From assembly GCA_019359075.1 (NCBI GenBank), contig JAHHIB010000025.1, forward strand, positions 1 through 64,000: 64,000 bases of DNA. Direction: 5' to 3'. The position numbers and the translations under genes were made by a program. Every line of letters starts with the position of its first letter. The stretch's first letter is position 1. Below are positions 1 to 9,179 of this stretch, in pieces. The stretch comes from Kalymmatonema hyalinum WJT4-NPBG1. GTDB lineage: Bacteria > Cyanobacteriota > Cyanobacteriia > Cyanobacteriales > Nostocaceae. Below the pieces are notes generated by a model that saw nothing but the letters and a program-made list of their open reading frames with translations, did no database searches and was not told the origin of the DNA.

Positions 1-167
1 TTAAGACTCTTCATTGGAACTAACTCTGAGTGACGGTTGCGCTCTGCGCAACCGCTAAATTGGCATTGGCGATCGCATTAATCTCAGACTGCGAAGCGCT
101 CGAACTCAGATAACCCGCAACTTGGGTAATTACGATTAACCATTAACCACTAACGACTTCCAACTTG
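1..167. other. window edge, no gene resolved
   Basis: No start-to-stop gene is supported here. One minus-strand frame stays open between two stops (roughly 20-140, ending in a TAG) without an ATG, so it could be a gene remnant, but nothing in it is recognisable. The enolase-phosphatase gene mtnC that often accompanies mtnB and mtnD is not visible and could lie beyond the edge. Confidence 0.4.
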
Positions 168-794
168 CTAAATACCCACTCCTTTTGCTGCCACCATGTA
201 GCGGAAAATGTATTCTACTAACTCAATGTAATGGCTGGCAGTTTTGGGCGAAGATGCCCAAACTGTAACACCGTGGTCGCGGATCAGTAAAGCCGGGAGT
301 TGCACAGAAGTTGTTGTAAAGCGCTCTTTTATCTCATCTGCAATGCGGGAAACCTGTAAATGGTTGGCGAATATGGGCATAGCACAATCGGGGTTTTCTT
401 GCCATACTCCTAGCCCTTTGAGCATCTCCAACGGTGGTAGGGGCAAGGTATCACCTTTGACAAAGCGAGAAACCAAATTTGCTTCAACTGAGTGGACGTG
501 GTAGCAGCTGTTAGCGTCGGGAAATAGGGCATAGACAACCTGGTGAATAGCTGTTTCAGCTGAAGGCTTCAAATCAGGAGAAGATTGCTCTGCCTTGCCG
601 TTTGGATGGATACGCACAAAATCACCAGGTTCTAATTGTCCTTTAGACCGACCGCTGGCTGTAATCCAGAAACTACCATCGGGCAAACGAGCTGAGAGAT
701 TTCCCGCAGTTCCTACCATCCATCCTTGTTGGTAGAAGTGACGGGCAGATGAGATAAGTTCAAGACGGGGATCGTCTTGCGTTGAGCTTTTCAT
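168..794 (-). CDS. mtnB: methylthioribulose-1-phosphate dehydratase
   Basis: Class II aldolase/adducin-family protein of 208 aa, the usual MtnB length. It dehydrates 5-methylthioribulose-1-phosphate in the cytoplasmic methionine salvage pathway. The zinc-binding histidines are visible as HVH (H99, H101) and in RDHGV (H174). The N-terminal WMVGTAGNLSAR segment is the phosphate-binding loop region of the family. It lies 99 bp downstream of the acireductone dioxygenase gene on the same strand, which supports the assignment over other class II aldolases. The two are probably cotranscribed. Confidence 0.88.
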   Translation of the reverse strand: MKSSTQDDPRLELISSARHFYQQGWMVGTAGNLSARLPDGSFWITASGRSKGQLEPGDFVRIHPNGKAEQSSPDLKPSAETAIHQVVYALFPDANSCYHVHSVEANLVSRFVKGDTLPLPPLEMLKGLGVWQENPDCAMPIFANHLQVSRIADEIKERFTTTSVQLPALLIRDHGVTVWASSPKTASHYIELVEYIFRYMVAAKGVGI

Positions 795-893
795 TTGATT
801 AAATTAGTTCCACAATGTTGCTAGGTAGTTGCGCACTTCTAAAAAGTCAAAGTCGCAAAAAACTATCCGCTTCACTTCATCACCGAATGTATT

Positions 894-1445
894 TCAGGCT
901 ACAGCCTGACGAGTGCGAATTTCTGTACCTGTGTACTCGGGAGTCCAACCTTGTGTCCCAGTGAAATACCGCACTGCTTTTATTCGCCGCGCTGGAGTTA
1001 GATAAAACCAGTGTTCGGTTCCCGCTGGTACATTGATGTACTCTTGGGGCTGCACTGTCAGTTCTACTTGAGTACCATCAGGTCTGACAAAACCAAAAAT
1101 CCCTTCTCCGTCTACGATATAGCGGACTTCGTCCTCTGAATGGGTATGAATTTTGTCAAACTTCGTCAGCAGTGTATCAAGGTTAGGGATTCCTGGATGT
1201 AGGACGATCAAGTCGCGGGTTTGATAGCCTGCTGTTTGTTGCAGTTGCTCAAAATAGCTATCCAGAGATTTTAAGATTTGTTCTTTTTCTTCTTCGTTGA
1301 GGCTATCTTGTGCTAAGAGTTGACGTAACTGTTGACTTTCTCCCACCGCCCAGCGATTGAGTTCAATGTTTAAGGGCCCAAGTTCCGAGGAAATGTCTTG
1401 CAAATCAGTGTATCGTGTTCCATTTTCCAATTCTAGAATTGCCAT
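894..1445 (-). CDS. mtnD: acireductone dioxygenase
   Basis: Cupin-fold protein of 183 aa. It oxidises the acireductone intermediate of methionine salvage to formate and the 2-keto acid precursor of methionine when iron is bound. The metal ligands form the family pattern HTHSEDE (H100, H102, E106) with a later His in TEHWF (H145). Promoter-proximal gene of a probable mtnD-mtnB operon. A neighbouring role to MtnB in the same pathway makes the call firm. Confidence 0.92.
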   Translation of the reverse strand: MAILELENGTRYTDLQDISSELGPLNIELNRWAVGESQQLRQLLAQDSLNEEEKEQILKSLDSYFEQLQQTAGYQTRDLIVLHPGIPNLDTLLTKFDKIHTHSEDEVRYIVDGEGIFGFVRPDGTQVELTVQPQEYINVPAGTEHWFYLTPARRIKAVRYFTGTQGWTPEYTGTEIRTRQAVA

Positions 1446-1731
1446 ATTTCACCTCGCGCAAAGATATATATTCTACGGTATCTCTACTGACTTGTTATTG
1501 TTCATTGAAAAAAGTTGAGGAGTTTAGCCACTCGTCTCGTGTGAGAGTGTTTACAGCAATCAAAGCAGAAAGCCCTACGCCCTCTTTCCGGATGAATGCG
1601 CTGCACGTTTAGGTGCATAGGTGCAGTGTGAATATCTTTGCTATTTTCCCGAAGTCGGGAACCTTAAACGCCAAGAAGTCCGCCACTAAGCTTCTGGCTT
1701 GGTGGCGGCTGAAGACAGACGACAACGACTC

Positions 1732-2664
1732 CTAGGAGCGGCGGATAAAGCGCCCAATAGCAGCTGCACTGCGAAGAGCGATTTTTTTCCTCAGGTATTG
1801 CGATCGCGGATAGAGTTGAATCGGTGTTTGAGTGTGTTGCCAATAAGCTTTATCTGTCAAAATTGGAGCTTCACCATTCAAAGCCCTAAGAATCAGTTGT
1901 TTTCGCCACGGTTTTATCTCGTCTCCTGACGCATGGGACATAATGTTTACACTGCCACCAAAATCCATCCCCATACGACTCACAGTGCTAAGTGGTTCAG
2001 AAGTTAACGTTAGCCCTAAGTTAAGAACACACTGATCGCCCTGAAAATAGGGATAACGATTCAGAGCCAGACAAAAATCACTCAGAGAAATATATCCTGC
2101 TTCCTCAAATGTTTCTAGTAATTTCTGCCACAACGAAAGTATAGACTTCTGGTTCTGCTTCACCCCAATGAAGCCAGAATTGTAGTACCTGTCTAGTTCG
2201 CGCTGTGTCAGAAAACCGTAGCGTTCAGCAAGTTCCTTCCAAGCTAAGCGATAAGGATGATTAGTAGGCATATAATCGTAGGCATCCTCACATAAAGCTA
2301 TGCCACGATTGACCCACTCGACATAGAAATCCCAGCAACGTTTATTGACAATATCAGGATCGAAATAAAATAATGCTTCAACTTCTGGACAATAACTTTC
2401 CCAAAGTTGCAGCATAAAATCGGGTTTGTAATTAGAGAAGAACTTTGAGGTATTTAGCTTGATGAATCGAATGACACAATCGGACGCTACAGAAAACTCT
2501 TGATAACCTTGACCATCTTTCAAAGATTTAGCCCAAGGTGGCAAAGCTCCTCGATACCCTACCCAAACTACACCGCGAAAGCCATGATTATAAAGAGAGT
2601 TGACTAAAACCCCCACGCCGTAGTGGTAGTCGCCTTCAAATAAAGTACAAATAGCTGTGAGCAT
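1732..2664 (-). CDS. putative GT-A type glycosyltransferase
   Basis: Protein of 310 aa beginning MLTAICTLFEGDYHYGVG, a layout seen in GT8-like enzymes with a short first beta strand and a nucleotide-sugar site. A DxD motif is present as FDPDIV (D102, D104), the usual metal/nucleotide-diphosphate ligand. A later YYNSGFIGVK stretch matches the N-S-G acceptor-side motif common in such transferases. The C-terminus is basic (RKKIALRSAAAIGRFIRRS). No surrounding polysaccharide operon is present, so donor and acceptor are unknown. Family level is inferred; no closer identity is claimed. Confidence 0.6.
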   Translation of the reverse strand: MLTAICTLFEGDYHYGVGVLVNSLYNHGFRGVVWVGYRGALPPWAKSLKDGQGYQEFSVASDCVIRFIKLNTSKFFSNYKPDFMLQLWESYCPEVEALFYFDPDIVNKRCWDFYVEWVNRGIALCEDAYDYMPTNHPYRLAWKELAERYGFLTQRELDRYYNSGFIGVKQNQKSILSLWQKLLETFEEAGYISLSDFCLALNRYPYFQGDQCVLNLGLTLTSEPLSTVSRMGMDFGGSVNIMSHASGDEIKPWRKQLILRALNGEAPILTDKAYWQHTQTPIQLYPRSQYLRKKIALRSAAAIGRFIRRS

Positions 2665-3510
2665 AGGTAGTATTCATTAGTATGTATCTAATGATTTACA
2701 GACATGATTTACAGACAACTTTGACTGCAGCCAAGTAAGTGTTTTTGCATCTGCTGGCGGTGTTTGTAGCTCGAATCAAACCATTACGTAACCACCACCA
2801 GAGTTCACAAGTTCCTTGCAACTCCCGCCATAGCAACATTGGCGAGTTTTTGCAGATACCTTAAAAACTCAGGTAATAACGTCTACTACAAAATTAGGCT
2901 TTTAGAAGACTTCTAAATTTTGTTAGCTAACAAACAAAAACACTAACTCGATCTAGCTTCTCTCGTACAAGGCTGGACAGTATGCAAGCCATACCTCTGA
3001 TATTTGCCAGGAGAGCCATTCAAATCGATCAAATTATGGCGGAGTCAAACCACCAGGAATCCGTACAGCAGCGACTCTCCTAAGTACGAGCTTATATTCT
3101 ACAAAAAGTTTGCCTTTTAGCAGTGGTTGCTGGATGTGAGTCTGGAGGGTTGATCGAATAAAACCTAGCGGGAACATACGAATAACATCTAAGGTTTCCA
3201 TTCAGAGTTGCGCTACTTTCTGCACAAACTCACCGTTTTGCAACTGCTTGACTTTGAGTATTGGTTTTCCAGTGTAGTGCAGGACAACCCGAATAGGACA
3301 AAATTCAGAGTTCTTTAACAGAAATTTTACGTAAGATATGCAAAATTTTTATAAACTTTTCCCTAGATTTATAAATTTAATTTACAATCAAATGTCTTAA
3401 AAGACACAATGGAAATCACCATATGCAAAGAGCATTCACATAGTTTGGATAGCCTCAACAGCTCGATATATTTGTAATTTTCTGGGATTTTTCCCATTTC
3501 TATCCGAAAG
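2665..3510. other. long intergenic region
   Basis: About 850 bases without a supported gene. The minus strand at about 2950-3300 contains short open stretches broken by stops and may be an eroded gene, but no family can be named. The part nearest the next gene (from about 3330) is AT-rich. Confidence 0.5.
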
Positions 3511-3656
3511 TGCATAAGTTGGTTTTGTTTATACCTAGTAAGTAGAAGCAAAGCTTTCCCAGCTTAACTTCCGTTCCACAAATCAAGTAGGACTTATGCA
3601 TGGAATATATATTTTGTCAATAGATAAGTCCTCATAATCTCTGAAAATAAGGAGTT
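3511..3656 (+). promoter_or_regulatory. leader element A, shared with the 15.6 kb locus
   Basis: About 145 bp immediately upstream of the 748-aa gene align with 15638-15780 upstream of the gene at 15792. Matching blocks in the same order include TGCATAAG, TGTTTATACCTA, GCAAAGCTTTC, AGCT-AACTT and TGTCAATAGA-AAGTC. The two copies are clearly related but not identical, as expected of a conserved promoter/5' UTR rather than a recent mobile repeat. A Shine-Dalgarno-like AAGGAG sits at its 3' end. The function (operator, promoter or structured leader) is inferred. Confidence 0.6.
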
Positions 3657-3666
3657 TATTTAAGTT

Positions 3667-5913
3667 ATGCCCTTAATAGAAGATGTCAAAAGAGTTTGCG
3701 ATCGCCTTGCTCCTTTTGGATGGCGCGACTTACTGCTGGCACACGGACTTGATATCACTGCAACCAACCTCAAGCAGGAATTAACCAAGGAGCTGCCTAA
3801 CATCAATCGTAATATTTCAGGGTTTGAAGATTTTGCAGGTGAAGGCAAAAGAGGAATAGAACCAGGAAATCCGGCGCGAAGCTTGTTATTTCATGCCTTT
3901 GCTTCACCGAATGTGGTACTAAATGCTCAGAGTACAAACTCGCAAGCATATCCGACGCTAGCAGAACTCGAAATCATTGAAAACTTTGTTTACGGGGTGC
4001 AACCTCCTTCTTTGCAGGATTTGCAAGTTCGCGCACAAGGGCAACTGTTGGCGATCGTCGTGTTTGCTTCAGAGTATCGCCCCGCTGCTGAAACTGTACA
4101 CCGCAAGCATGCGGATGTGTGTTTCTCGCGTACAGGTGTATCGCGAGTCGGAACGGCTGAACCACTCTACGATGCTCGACTTCGCGGATTTTTACCCTTT
4201 GTTGAGGGAGATGTTCATGCGTTTCGAGTTTTGCCTACTCGTTATTCTGCCTATATTGCGGTTCAACGTAGAGGTGAGCGAAATGCTTTTGTTCCCATGC
4301 GTTTTCAAGTTCAAAATAACAATGTTCCACCAGGAGATGACAGAGAACGGGCGGGAGATGACAATAGACTGTTTTGGGTTCCTCTGCACAAACTGTTCAA
4401 TGGCAGAGAATGCATTCGTGGTTTAAATTTACAAGTGAGACTCAACACCCGTCATGTTAATGAAAAACTGCGGCGGATTCATTTAGCTTTAAAAAATACG
4501 GGATGGAGTGAGCCAGATATCAGTAAGCCGCCGTTCATCTTTACAGAAGGCATTGCTGAATTTACGACTAAGCCTGATTTTGGCAATGGACTTCTCATTC
4601 CAGATGTTCACCCGAATCTAATTGAAGCTGCTATTTATCAAGGGAAAGTGCTCAGCTTTAAAGTCCCACCTAATAGTTCAACTTTATCCTCTAGCCTACA
4701 AATTCCTTCAAATGCCCCCGAATATGTCCATGTTCGCCACAAAGTCTTAGCGAACGGTGAAATTGAAAATCTCAACAATCAACAGGATGTAGAAGGTGCG
4801 GTGCAAAAAGGTGGTTATGATGCCGTACACTATATTGACTTCACAGGCGATGGCTGGGTTGAAGCGGTCTGTCCAGAGTTAGCAGTGGCAATTCCGCGCC
4901 GTGTTCCTGCTTATTCCCTCGTGACAGCACCAGATTTCTTCCCCAACACTGACCAACGAGAACTCCTAGAGTGGACAGAACAGTCAGTACCTCAAAGGTT
5001 GAGAGAGAATCTCTGGCGAATTCCGCCAGAAACTCTATCTGACAATCGCGTTGCGCCTAACTTGCAGTTAAAAGGTTCTAATTTCCGTCCTGAAGATAAA
5101 ACTGTCACGGCAATTGTCTCGTTACCCCTCAAGGGTGCCGTGCGACAAATGCCGTTGGATGGCTCTCCAACAGTACGACATGCTTATCTTCCTGATGCTG
5201 CGGCTGGCGTATTTGCCCCTGGTTGGGATGTTGGTACAGTTGTCTCCGACAATGGAGAAGAACATATGGCAGCTTTCAGATTAGGTAGTCCTTTTCCAGA
5301 AGACGCAAAATTGTGTGCTGCACTGAGTACATTTTGGCCCGCAGTCGCTCCTGATGCTGCACGGACATTTCAGCCAAATCGTAATTGGCCCACTGTCAGT
5401 CCTTTAACAGATGAAGAAATTGGTCAAACTGGTAACTTACCTTGGGATGGAATCCCTGGTCCTCGACGAGTTACCAGAGATGGCAAAAACTTCATAGAAT
5501 ATGCAGATTTTGCTCATGGGGATTATGTAGACAATTCTTTGCAGAAGAAATTCTCGCTGTCCCTAACGGGTCAGGTTGATGTACGTGAATATGAAGCCAG
5601 AGTTTTGGCAATGGCAAAGGTTTATGATGTTCTAGACATCACTCGTGACCAGAGGGGAGAGTGGAGCGTATTTTCATTCCATCAAGTGCAACCAACTGAT
5701 TCAGAATTGCAACAGGCACAAACCCAAACAGGAACAACACTTGTTGGCACCATCTATCGATTTGAAATCTATCCTCATGGAAATTCTTTGCTAAATCCAG
5801 ATGATTCTCGAAAACGCCTGGTTGAAATTCAGGCAACCGTGACGCTATTTGTTACACCCCTCAATATTTTGTTAAAACGCGATAATGGTGTCTGGGAAAG
5901 CAAACCTGTTTAG
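3667..5913 (+). CDS. conserved 748-aa protein, possible LodA-like quinoprotein oxidase
   Basis: No confident family match. The gene overlaps a LodB-like flavoprotein by 29 bp, and the pairing and sizes (748 and 342 aa) recall LodA/LodB systems, in which a flavoprotein builds a cysteine tryptophylquinone cofactor in the oxidase. Visible motifs are RTGVSRVGTAEPLYD near residue 155, FAPGWDVG (W520) and LCAALSTFWPAVAPD (C550, W557). FWPAVAPD resembles, from memory, the FWPARxPN segment around the LodA cofactor tryptophan, but the Cys-Trp spacing here does not match LodA. There is no signal peptide or membrane segment. The start ATG is preceded by AAGGAG at a longish spacing. The LodA link is inference. 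Confidence 0.5.
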   Translation: MPLIEDVKRVCDRLAPFGWRDLLLAHGLDITATNLKQELTKELPNINRNISGFEDFAGEGKRGIEPGNPARSLLFHAFASPNVVLNAQSTNSQAYPTLAELEIIENFVYGVQPPSLQDLQVRAQGQLLAIVVFASEYRPAAETVHRKHADVCFSRTGVSRVGTAEPLYDARLRGFLPFVEGDVHAFRVLPTRYSAYIAVQRRGERNAFVPMRFQVQNNNVPPGDDRERAGDDNRLFWVPLHKLFNGRECIRGLNLQVRLNTRHVNEKLRRIHLALKNTGWSEPDISKPPFIFTEGIAEFTTKPDFGNGLLIPDVHPNLIEAAIYQGKVLSFKVPPNSSTLSSSLQIPSNAPEYVHVRHKVLANGEIENLNNQQDVEGAVQKGGYDAVHYIDFTGDGWVEAVCPELAVAIPRRVPAYSLVTAPDFFPNTDQRELLEWTEQSVPQRLRENLWRIPPETLSDNRVAPNLQLKGSNFRPEDKTVTAIVSLPLKGAVRQMPLDGSPTVRHAYLPDAAAGVFAPGWDVGTVVSDNGEEHMAAFRLGSPFPEDAKLCAALSTFWPAVAPDAARTFQPNRNWPTVSPLTDEEIGQTGNLPWDGIPGPRRVTRDGKNFIEYADFAHGDYVDNSLQKKFSLSLTGQVDVREYEARVLAMAKVYDVLDITRDQRGEWSVFSFHQVQPTDSELQQAQTQTGTTLVGTIYRFEIYPHGNSLLNPDDSRKRLVEIQATVTLFVTPLNILLKRDNGVWESKPV

Positions 5914-6913
5914 CTCTGATGTGCTTATTATAGGCAGCGGACCTGCTGGGTCTGCTGCTGCGATCGCATGTGCCCAAAGGGGTTTACAAGTTGTCCTCAT
6001 TGAGCGTGAGCTATTTCCACGCTCTCACCCCGGTGAAACTCTGCACCCAGGTGTAGAACCGCTTTTGAAGCAGTTAGGTGCCATTGAGCCAGTCTTAGCT
6101 GCTGGCTTCCTACGCCACACTGGAAACTGGGTGCAGTGGGAAGCTGAAAACCATTTTGTCCCCTTTGGAGAAGATGATTCGGGAGCATGGCTGGGATTTC
6201 AAGCCTGGAGAGCCGATTTTGACAGCATTTTGCTTAATCGGGCAAGAAATCTAGGTGTTGAGGTTTTGCAGCCATGCCAAGCATCCCGCTTACTTGTGGA
6301 TGAGTGCAAAGTGGTCGGTGTTGAGACAAGCCAAGGAACTTTTCGGGCATCTAAAGTGATTGATGCTACGGGAAGTCATCATTGGTTAGCTCGACAATTA
6401 AAAGTGCAAATCAACTATCACTCTCCCCGTCTCATTGCATACTACGGTTATGCTCTTGGGGAATGCCCAGCACGAGATGATGCTCCGGCGATCGTTGCTG
6501 ACTCTGAAGGCTGGACGTGGACTGCTAAAGTGCAACCCCAACTTTACCAGTGGACGCGCTTATCGTTGGTTGGTGAGCAAGTCCCAAAAGACTGGCTCCC
6601 GGATGAATTCCACGGACTCAAAATTCACGGGAAAATGCAGGCGGCTGATGTCACTTGGCGCATCGTATCGCAACCTGCGGGTTCTGGTTACTTTATGGTT
6701 GGGGATGCAGCGATGGTTCTTGATCCCGCATCAAGTCATGGAGTGCTGAAAGCGATTATGTCTGGGATCATGGCTGGGCATTTGATTGCAGCGGAACTCT
6801 TAGGGAATCTCACTCCCGCACAAGCGACTCAGCATTATTGTCAGTGGATTAATAATTGGTTTGAGCACGATGTAGAGAACCTAAGCAAGCTCTATGCTAT
6901 GCTGCCAAATTAG
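5885..6913 (+). CDS. FAD-dependent oxidoreductase, LodB/tryptophan-halogenase-like
   Basis: Flavoprotein of 342 aa with an N-terminal Rossmann motif GSGPAG (residues 17-22), the segment PGETLHPGVEPLLKQLG typical of the LodB/halogenase-like group, and the second FAD motif GDAAMVLDP (G273, D274). The halogenase WxWxIP motif is not seen, which argues against a halogenase. It overlaps the preceding gene by 29 bp, so the two are translationally linked. LodB-type proteins act as modification enzymes for a partner oxidase; by analogy this one may mature the 748-aa protein. The oxidoreductase family is clear; the substrate is inferred. Confidence 0.75.
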   Translation: MVSGKANLFSSDVLIIGSGPAGSAAAIACAQRGLQVVLIERELFPRSHPGETLHPGVEPLLKQLGAIEPVLAAGFLRHTGNWVQWEAENHFVPFGEDDSGAWLGFQAWRADFDSILLNRARNLGVEVLQPCQASRLLVDECKVVGVETSQGTFRASKVIDATGSHHWLARQLKVQINYHSPRLIAYYGYALGECPARDDAPAIVADSEGWTWTAKVQPQLYQWTRLSLVGEQVPKDWLPDEFHGLKIHGKMQAADVTWRIVSQPAGSGYFMVGDAAMVLDPASSHGVLKAIMSGIMAGHLIAAELLGNLTPAQATQHYCQWINNWFEHDVENLSKLYAMLPN

Positions 6914-6985
6914 TCGGCGTGTAAATCACCCAGCCACCTTTATCAAAGCGGGCTGGGTTGTTTAATTAAACCTGGCTTGAAAATA

Positions 6986-7052
6986 AAACCACAGATTAAC
7001 ACAGATGCACACAGATAATTAACTAGTGTTAATCTGTGTGCATCTGTGGTTC
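6986..7052. repeat. dispersed palindromic repeat, family A copy 1
   Basis: Imperfect inverted repeat built from CCACAGAT, ACACAGAT and ATCTGTGTGCATCTGTGG words. Related copies lie at 35461-35508 and 46192-46259, all between genes. It sits between convergent genes here and could also terminate transcription. Confidence 0.8.
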
Positions 7053-7091
7053 TGTCTATCCTGAAATTATTCTTTTGCAAGAAGTCTTGTG

Positions 7092-7751
7092 TCAGCAGGA
7101 AGCAGATTTTAGACGATGTCGGCGTACCAGGAAACCTGCTCCAATCATGCCTATACCAATTAGCGTTGTGGTAGTTTTCGGTTCTGGAACTGTTTTTAAG
7201 GTATTGATGGAGCCATATACTAAAGCTCGACCTTTTAAGGTAGTGGTAATTTCTCCCGGAATAATGATGTCCTCTTCTGTAAAGAGGAGCGTGCCCGTAG
7301 CATTTTTGAATATGCCTTCACCACCAGTGATATCCACACTACCAGAACCGGATGCTGTCAGGTTTACTAAGTCAATTGTAGTGGTGGCGTCACTCGTTCC
7401 AAATACCTTGTTAGTGCCACTTCCAAAGGTGATGTAGCCTAGTGGTAAGTCCTGTAAGCCGAATGTCGTTGCGTCTATGTTAAAGGTGAGTTCGCCCGTG
7501 GTAGGGTTGGTTTTGGAGTAGGTCAGCCCGTCGTATTGGTTTAGACCATAAGGTGCGTCAGTACTGATACCTGATTCAATGACTTGTGAAACGTCCGAAG
7601 TTATGGGCGTAACGTAGATTTTGGTGTCATAGTAGGAACTAATTGGATAGGAAGTTTGCGCAGTTGCCCTCCCAGCGCCTAGTCCAAAACCCAGTAACAT
7701 GAGAGTGACTGGAACAAGCCTTGCAGTGTATGAGCGAAGTATTACTTGCAT
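7092..7751 (-). CDS. PEP-CTERM sorting domain protein
   Basis: Exported protein of 219 aa. An N-terminal signal peptide (RLVPVTLMLLGFGLGAG, then RATAQT) is followed by a Ser/Thr/Gly-rich body and a C-terminal PEP-CTERM signal: VPEPKTTTTLIGIGMIGAG, hydrophobic stretch, then RRHRLK. Such signals are processed by exosortase, and the protein ends up at the cell surface or in the extracellular matrix. The body matches no domain I recognise. Convergent with the flavoprotein gene at 5885-6913. Confidence 0.8.
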   Translation of the reverse strand: MQVILRSYTARLVPVTLMLLGFGLGAGRATAQTSYPISSYYDTKIYVTPITSDVSQVIESGISTDAPYGLNQYDGLTYSKTNPTTGELTFNIDATTFGLQDLPLGYITFGSGTNKVFGTSDATTTIDLVNLTASGSGSVDITGGEGIFKNATGTLLFTEEDIIIPGEITTTLKGRALVYGSINTLKTVPEPKTTTTLIGIGMIGAGFLVRRHRLKSASC

Positions 7752-8108
7752 TAGAAGTATTGAATTTTACAATAACGAAACATCTAATAGCAAAAGCTTA
7801 CAAACACTCAAGAGCGGGTTGCAATGAATAATCTTTTGATAGTGTTGTCAATTTTTCCTCCTTGTTGCGATCGCCTAACCCCAAGAAATGCCTGACGCCA
7901 AAATACCCCTCTCCGCATCCGGTGAGTCCAGCGCTGCAGTGAGGCAGCGCTGCGGGAGGGTTTCCCTCGTGCCGGCTCTGCCGAAAGGGTTTCCCAACCT
8001 AGGGAACTGGCGTTCGCGTAGCGTCTCCGTTCGCGCAGCGTGCCCGAAGGGCTTAGGAGATACCCGGAGGGGGAGGGGTTAGAGGTGGGGTCATGTGCGT
8101 TCTAGTTC
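7752..8108. other. intergenic region with repeat cluster
   Basis: From about 7900 the sequence is GC-rich and made of short palindromic cyanobacterial repeat words (CCCGAAGGGC, GTAGCGTCTCC, AGCGCTGC). It includes the left arm of the inverted pair at 7987-8066. No gene is supported. Confidence 0.7.
7987..8066 (+). repeat. 80-bp inverted repeat, left arm
   Basis: Near-identical reverse complement of 9029-9108, with one mismatch noticed over 80 bp. The two arms flank pstB. It is composed of short repeat words also found in degraded form elsewhere in the window. Confidence 0.85.
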
Positions 8109-8939
8109 TTAACCGAAACGTCCGCTGATATACTCCGCAGCTTCCTTTGTCGTAGGAGTATTAAACATTTGCTCAGTAGGACTGAATTCAACTAATCTTC
8201 CCGTACGTTTGCCATGCTCGTCTATTTCGGTGTTGAAGAAGGCAGTCAAATCTGCTACCCGTGAAGCTTGCTGCATATTATGAGTTACCATGATAATGGT
8301 GTATTGTTCCTTGAGTTCAAGGCAAAGTTCTTCAACTTGACGAGTAGAAATCGGGTCTAAAGCAGAACAAGGTTCATCCATCAATAGGACATCTGGCTTC
8401 ATGGCGATCGCCCGTGCAATACAAAGCCGTTGCTGTTGTCCTCCAGATAACGCTGTACCCTTGTCTTTGAGTTTGTCTTTCACCTCATCCCAAAGAGCAG
8501 CTTGGCGTAATGATTGCTCCACCAGTTCATCCATATTACCTTTGTAACCATTTGTACGTGGTGCAAAGGAGATGTTTTCGTAGATTGACTTCGGAAAAGG
8601 GTTTGGTCTTTGGAAAACCATTCCAACTTGACGACGCAATTTTACCGAATTAATTTTGGGGTCGTAAATATTTTTATTTCGGTAATGCAACCTACCCTCA
8701 ACGTGAGCTCCGGGGATCAAATCATTCATCCGGTTGAAGCAACGCAGTAGGGTACTTTTCCCACATCCTGAAGGTCCAATAAAGGCGATGATTTGTCTTT
8801 CAGGAATTTGTATATGGACTTCCTGAAGCGCCATAAATCCGCTGTAGAAAACCTTAACACCCTCAGCATGAAAAACTGCATTATCTCCTCTGCTTTGGGT
8901 GGTGCTACTTTGTTTGCTTCTGGCGTTGTTGTAGGTCAT
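8109..8939 (-). CDS. pstB: phosphate ABC transporter ATP-binding protein
   Basis: ABC ATPase of 276 aa. Walker [10 protein letters not shown], signature LSGGQQQR, Walker B VLLMDEP, followed by the PstB-typical [16 protein letters not shown] and a switch His in VTHNMQQ. The C-terminus [13 protein letters not shown] is characteristic of PstB. It powers high-affinity phosphate import with PstC and PstA encoded just upstream. The 240-bp gap to pstA holds a repeat arm, so insertion of a repeat has widened what is normally a tight operon. Confidence 0.95.
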   Translation of the reverse strand: MTYNNARSKQSSTTQSRGDNAVFHAEGVKVFYSGFMALQEVHIQIPERQIIAFIGPSGCGKSTLLRCFNRMNDLIPGAHVEGRLHYRNKNIYDPKINSVKLRRQVGMVFQRPNPFPKSIYENISFAPRTNGYKGNMDELVEQSLRQAALWDEVKDKLKDKGTALSGGQQQRLCIARAIAMKPDVLLMDEPCSALDPISTRQVEELCLELKEQYTIIMVTHNMQQASRVADLTAFFNTEIDEHGKRTGRLVEFSPTEQMFNTPTTKEAAEYISGRFG

Positions 8940-9028
8940 TTTTTATGTTTCCCAATGTGTGTTAAGCTTCTTTGCAAGAAATCCCTCGTCCTTTGTCATT
9001 CGTCATTTGTATTTACAAATGACCCTCA

Positions 9029-9108
9029 CGGGTATCTCCTAAGCCCTTCGGGCACGCTGCGCGAACGGAGACGCTTCGCGAACGCCAGTTCCCTAGGTTG
9101 GGAAACCC
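9029..9108 (-). repeat. 80-bp inverted repeat, right arm
   Basis: Reverse complement of 7987-8066 with one mismatch noticed. It lies between pstA and pstB, inside the expected operon transcript, where it could pair with the left arm. Confidence 0.85.
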
Positions 9109-9179
9109 GCCTAAGCCCTCCGGGCAGGGTGCGCCAACAGGACTGGTCTCACAAAGGACAATTGACAAAATATAGGCAT

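Noticed and set aside
2950-3300. Eroded minus-strand coding region
   Set aside because: Open pieces are short, broken by stops and match no family I can name; left as a note in the intergenic entry.
5885-6913. Tryptophan halogenase
   Set aside because: The FAD motifs fit, but the halogenase WxWxIP motif is not seen and the coupling to a large partner gene fits a LodB-like role better.
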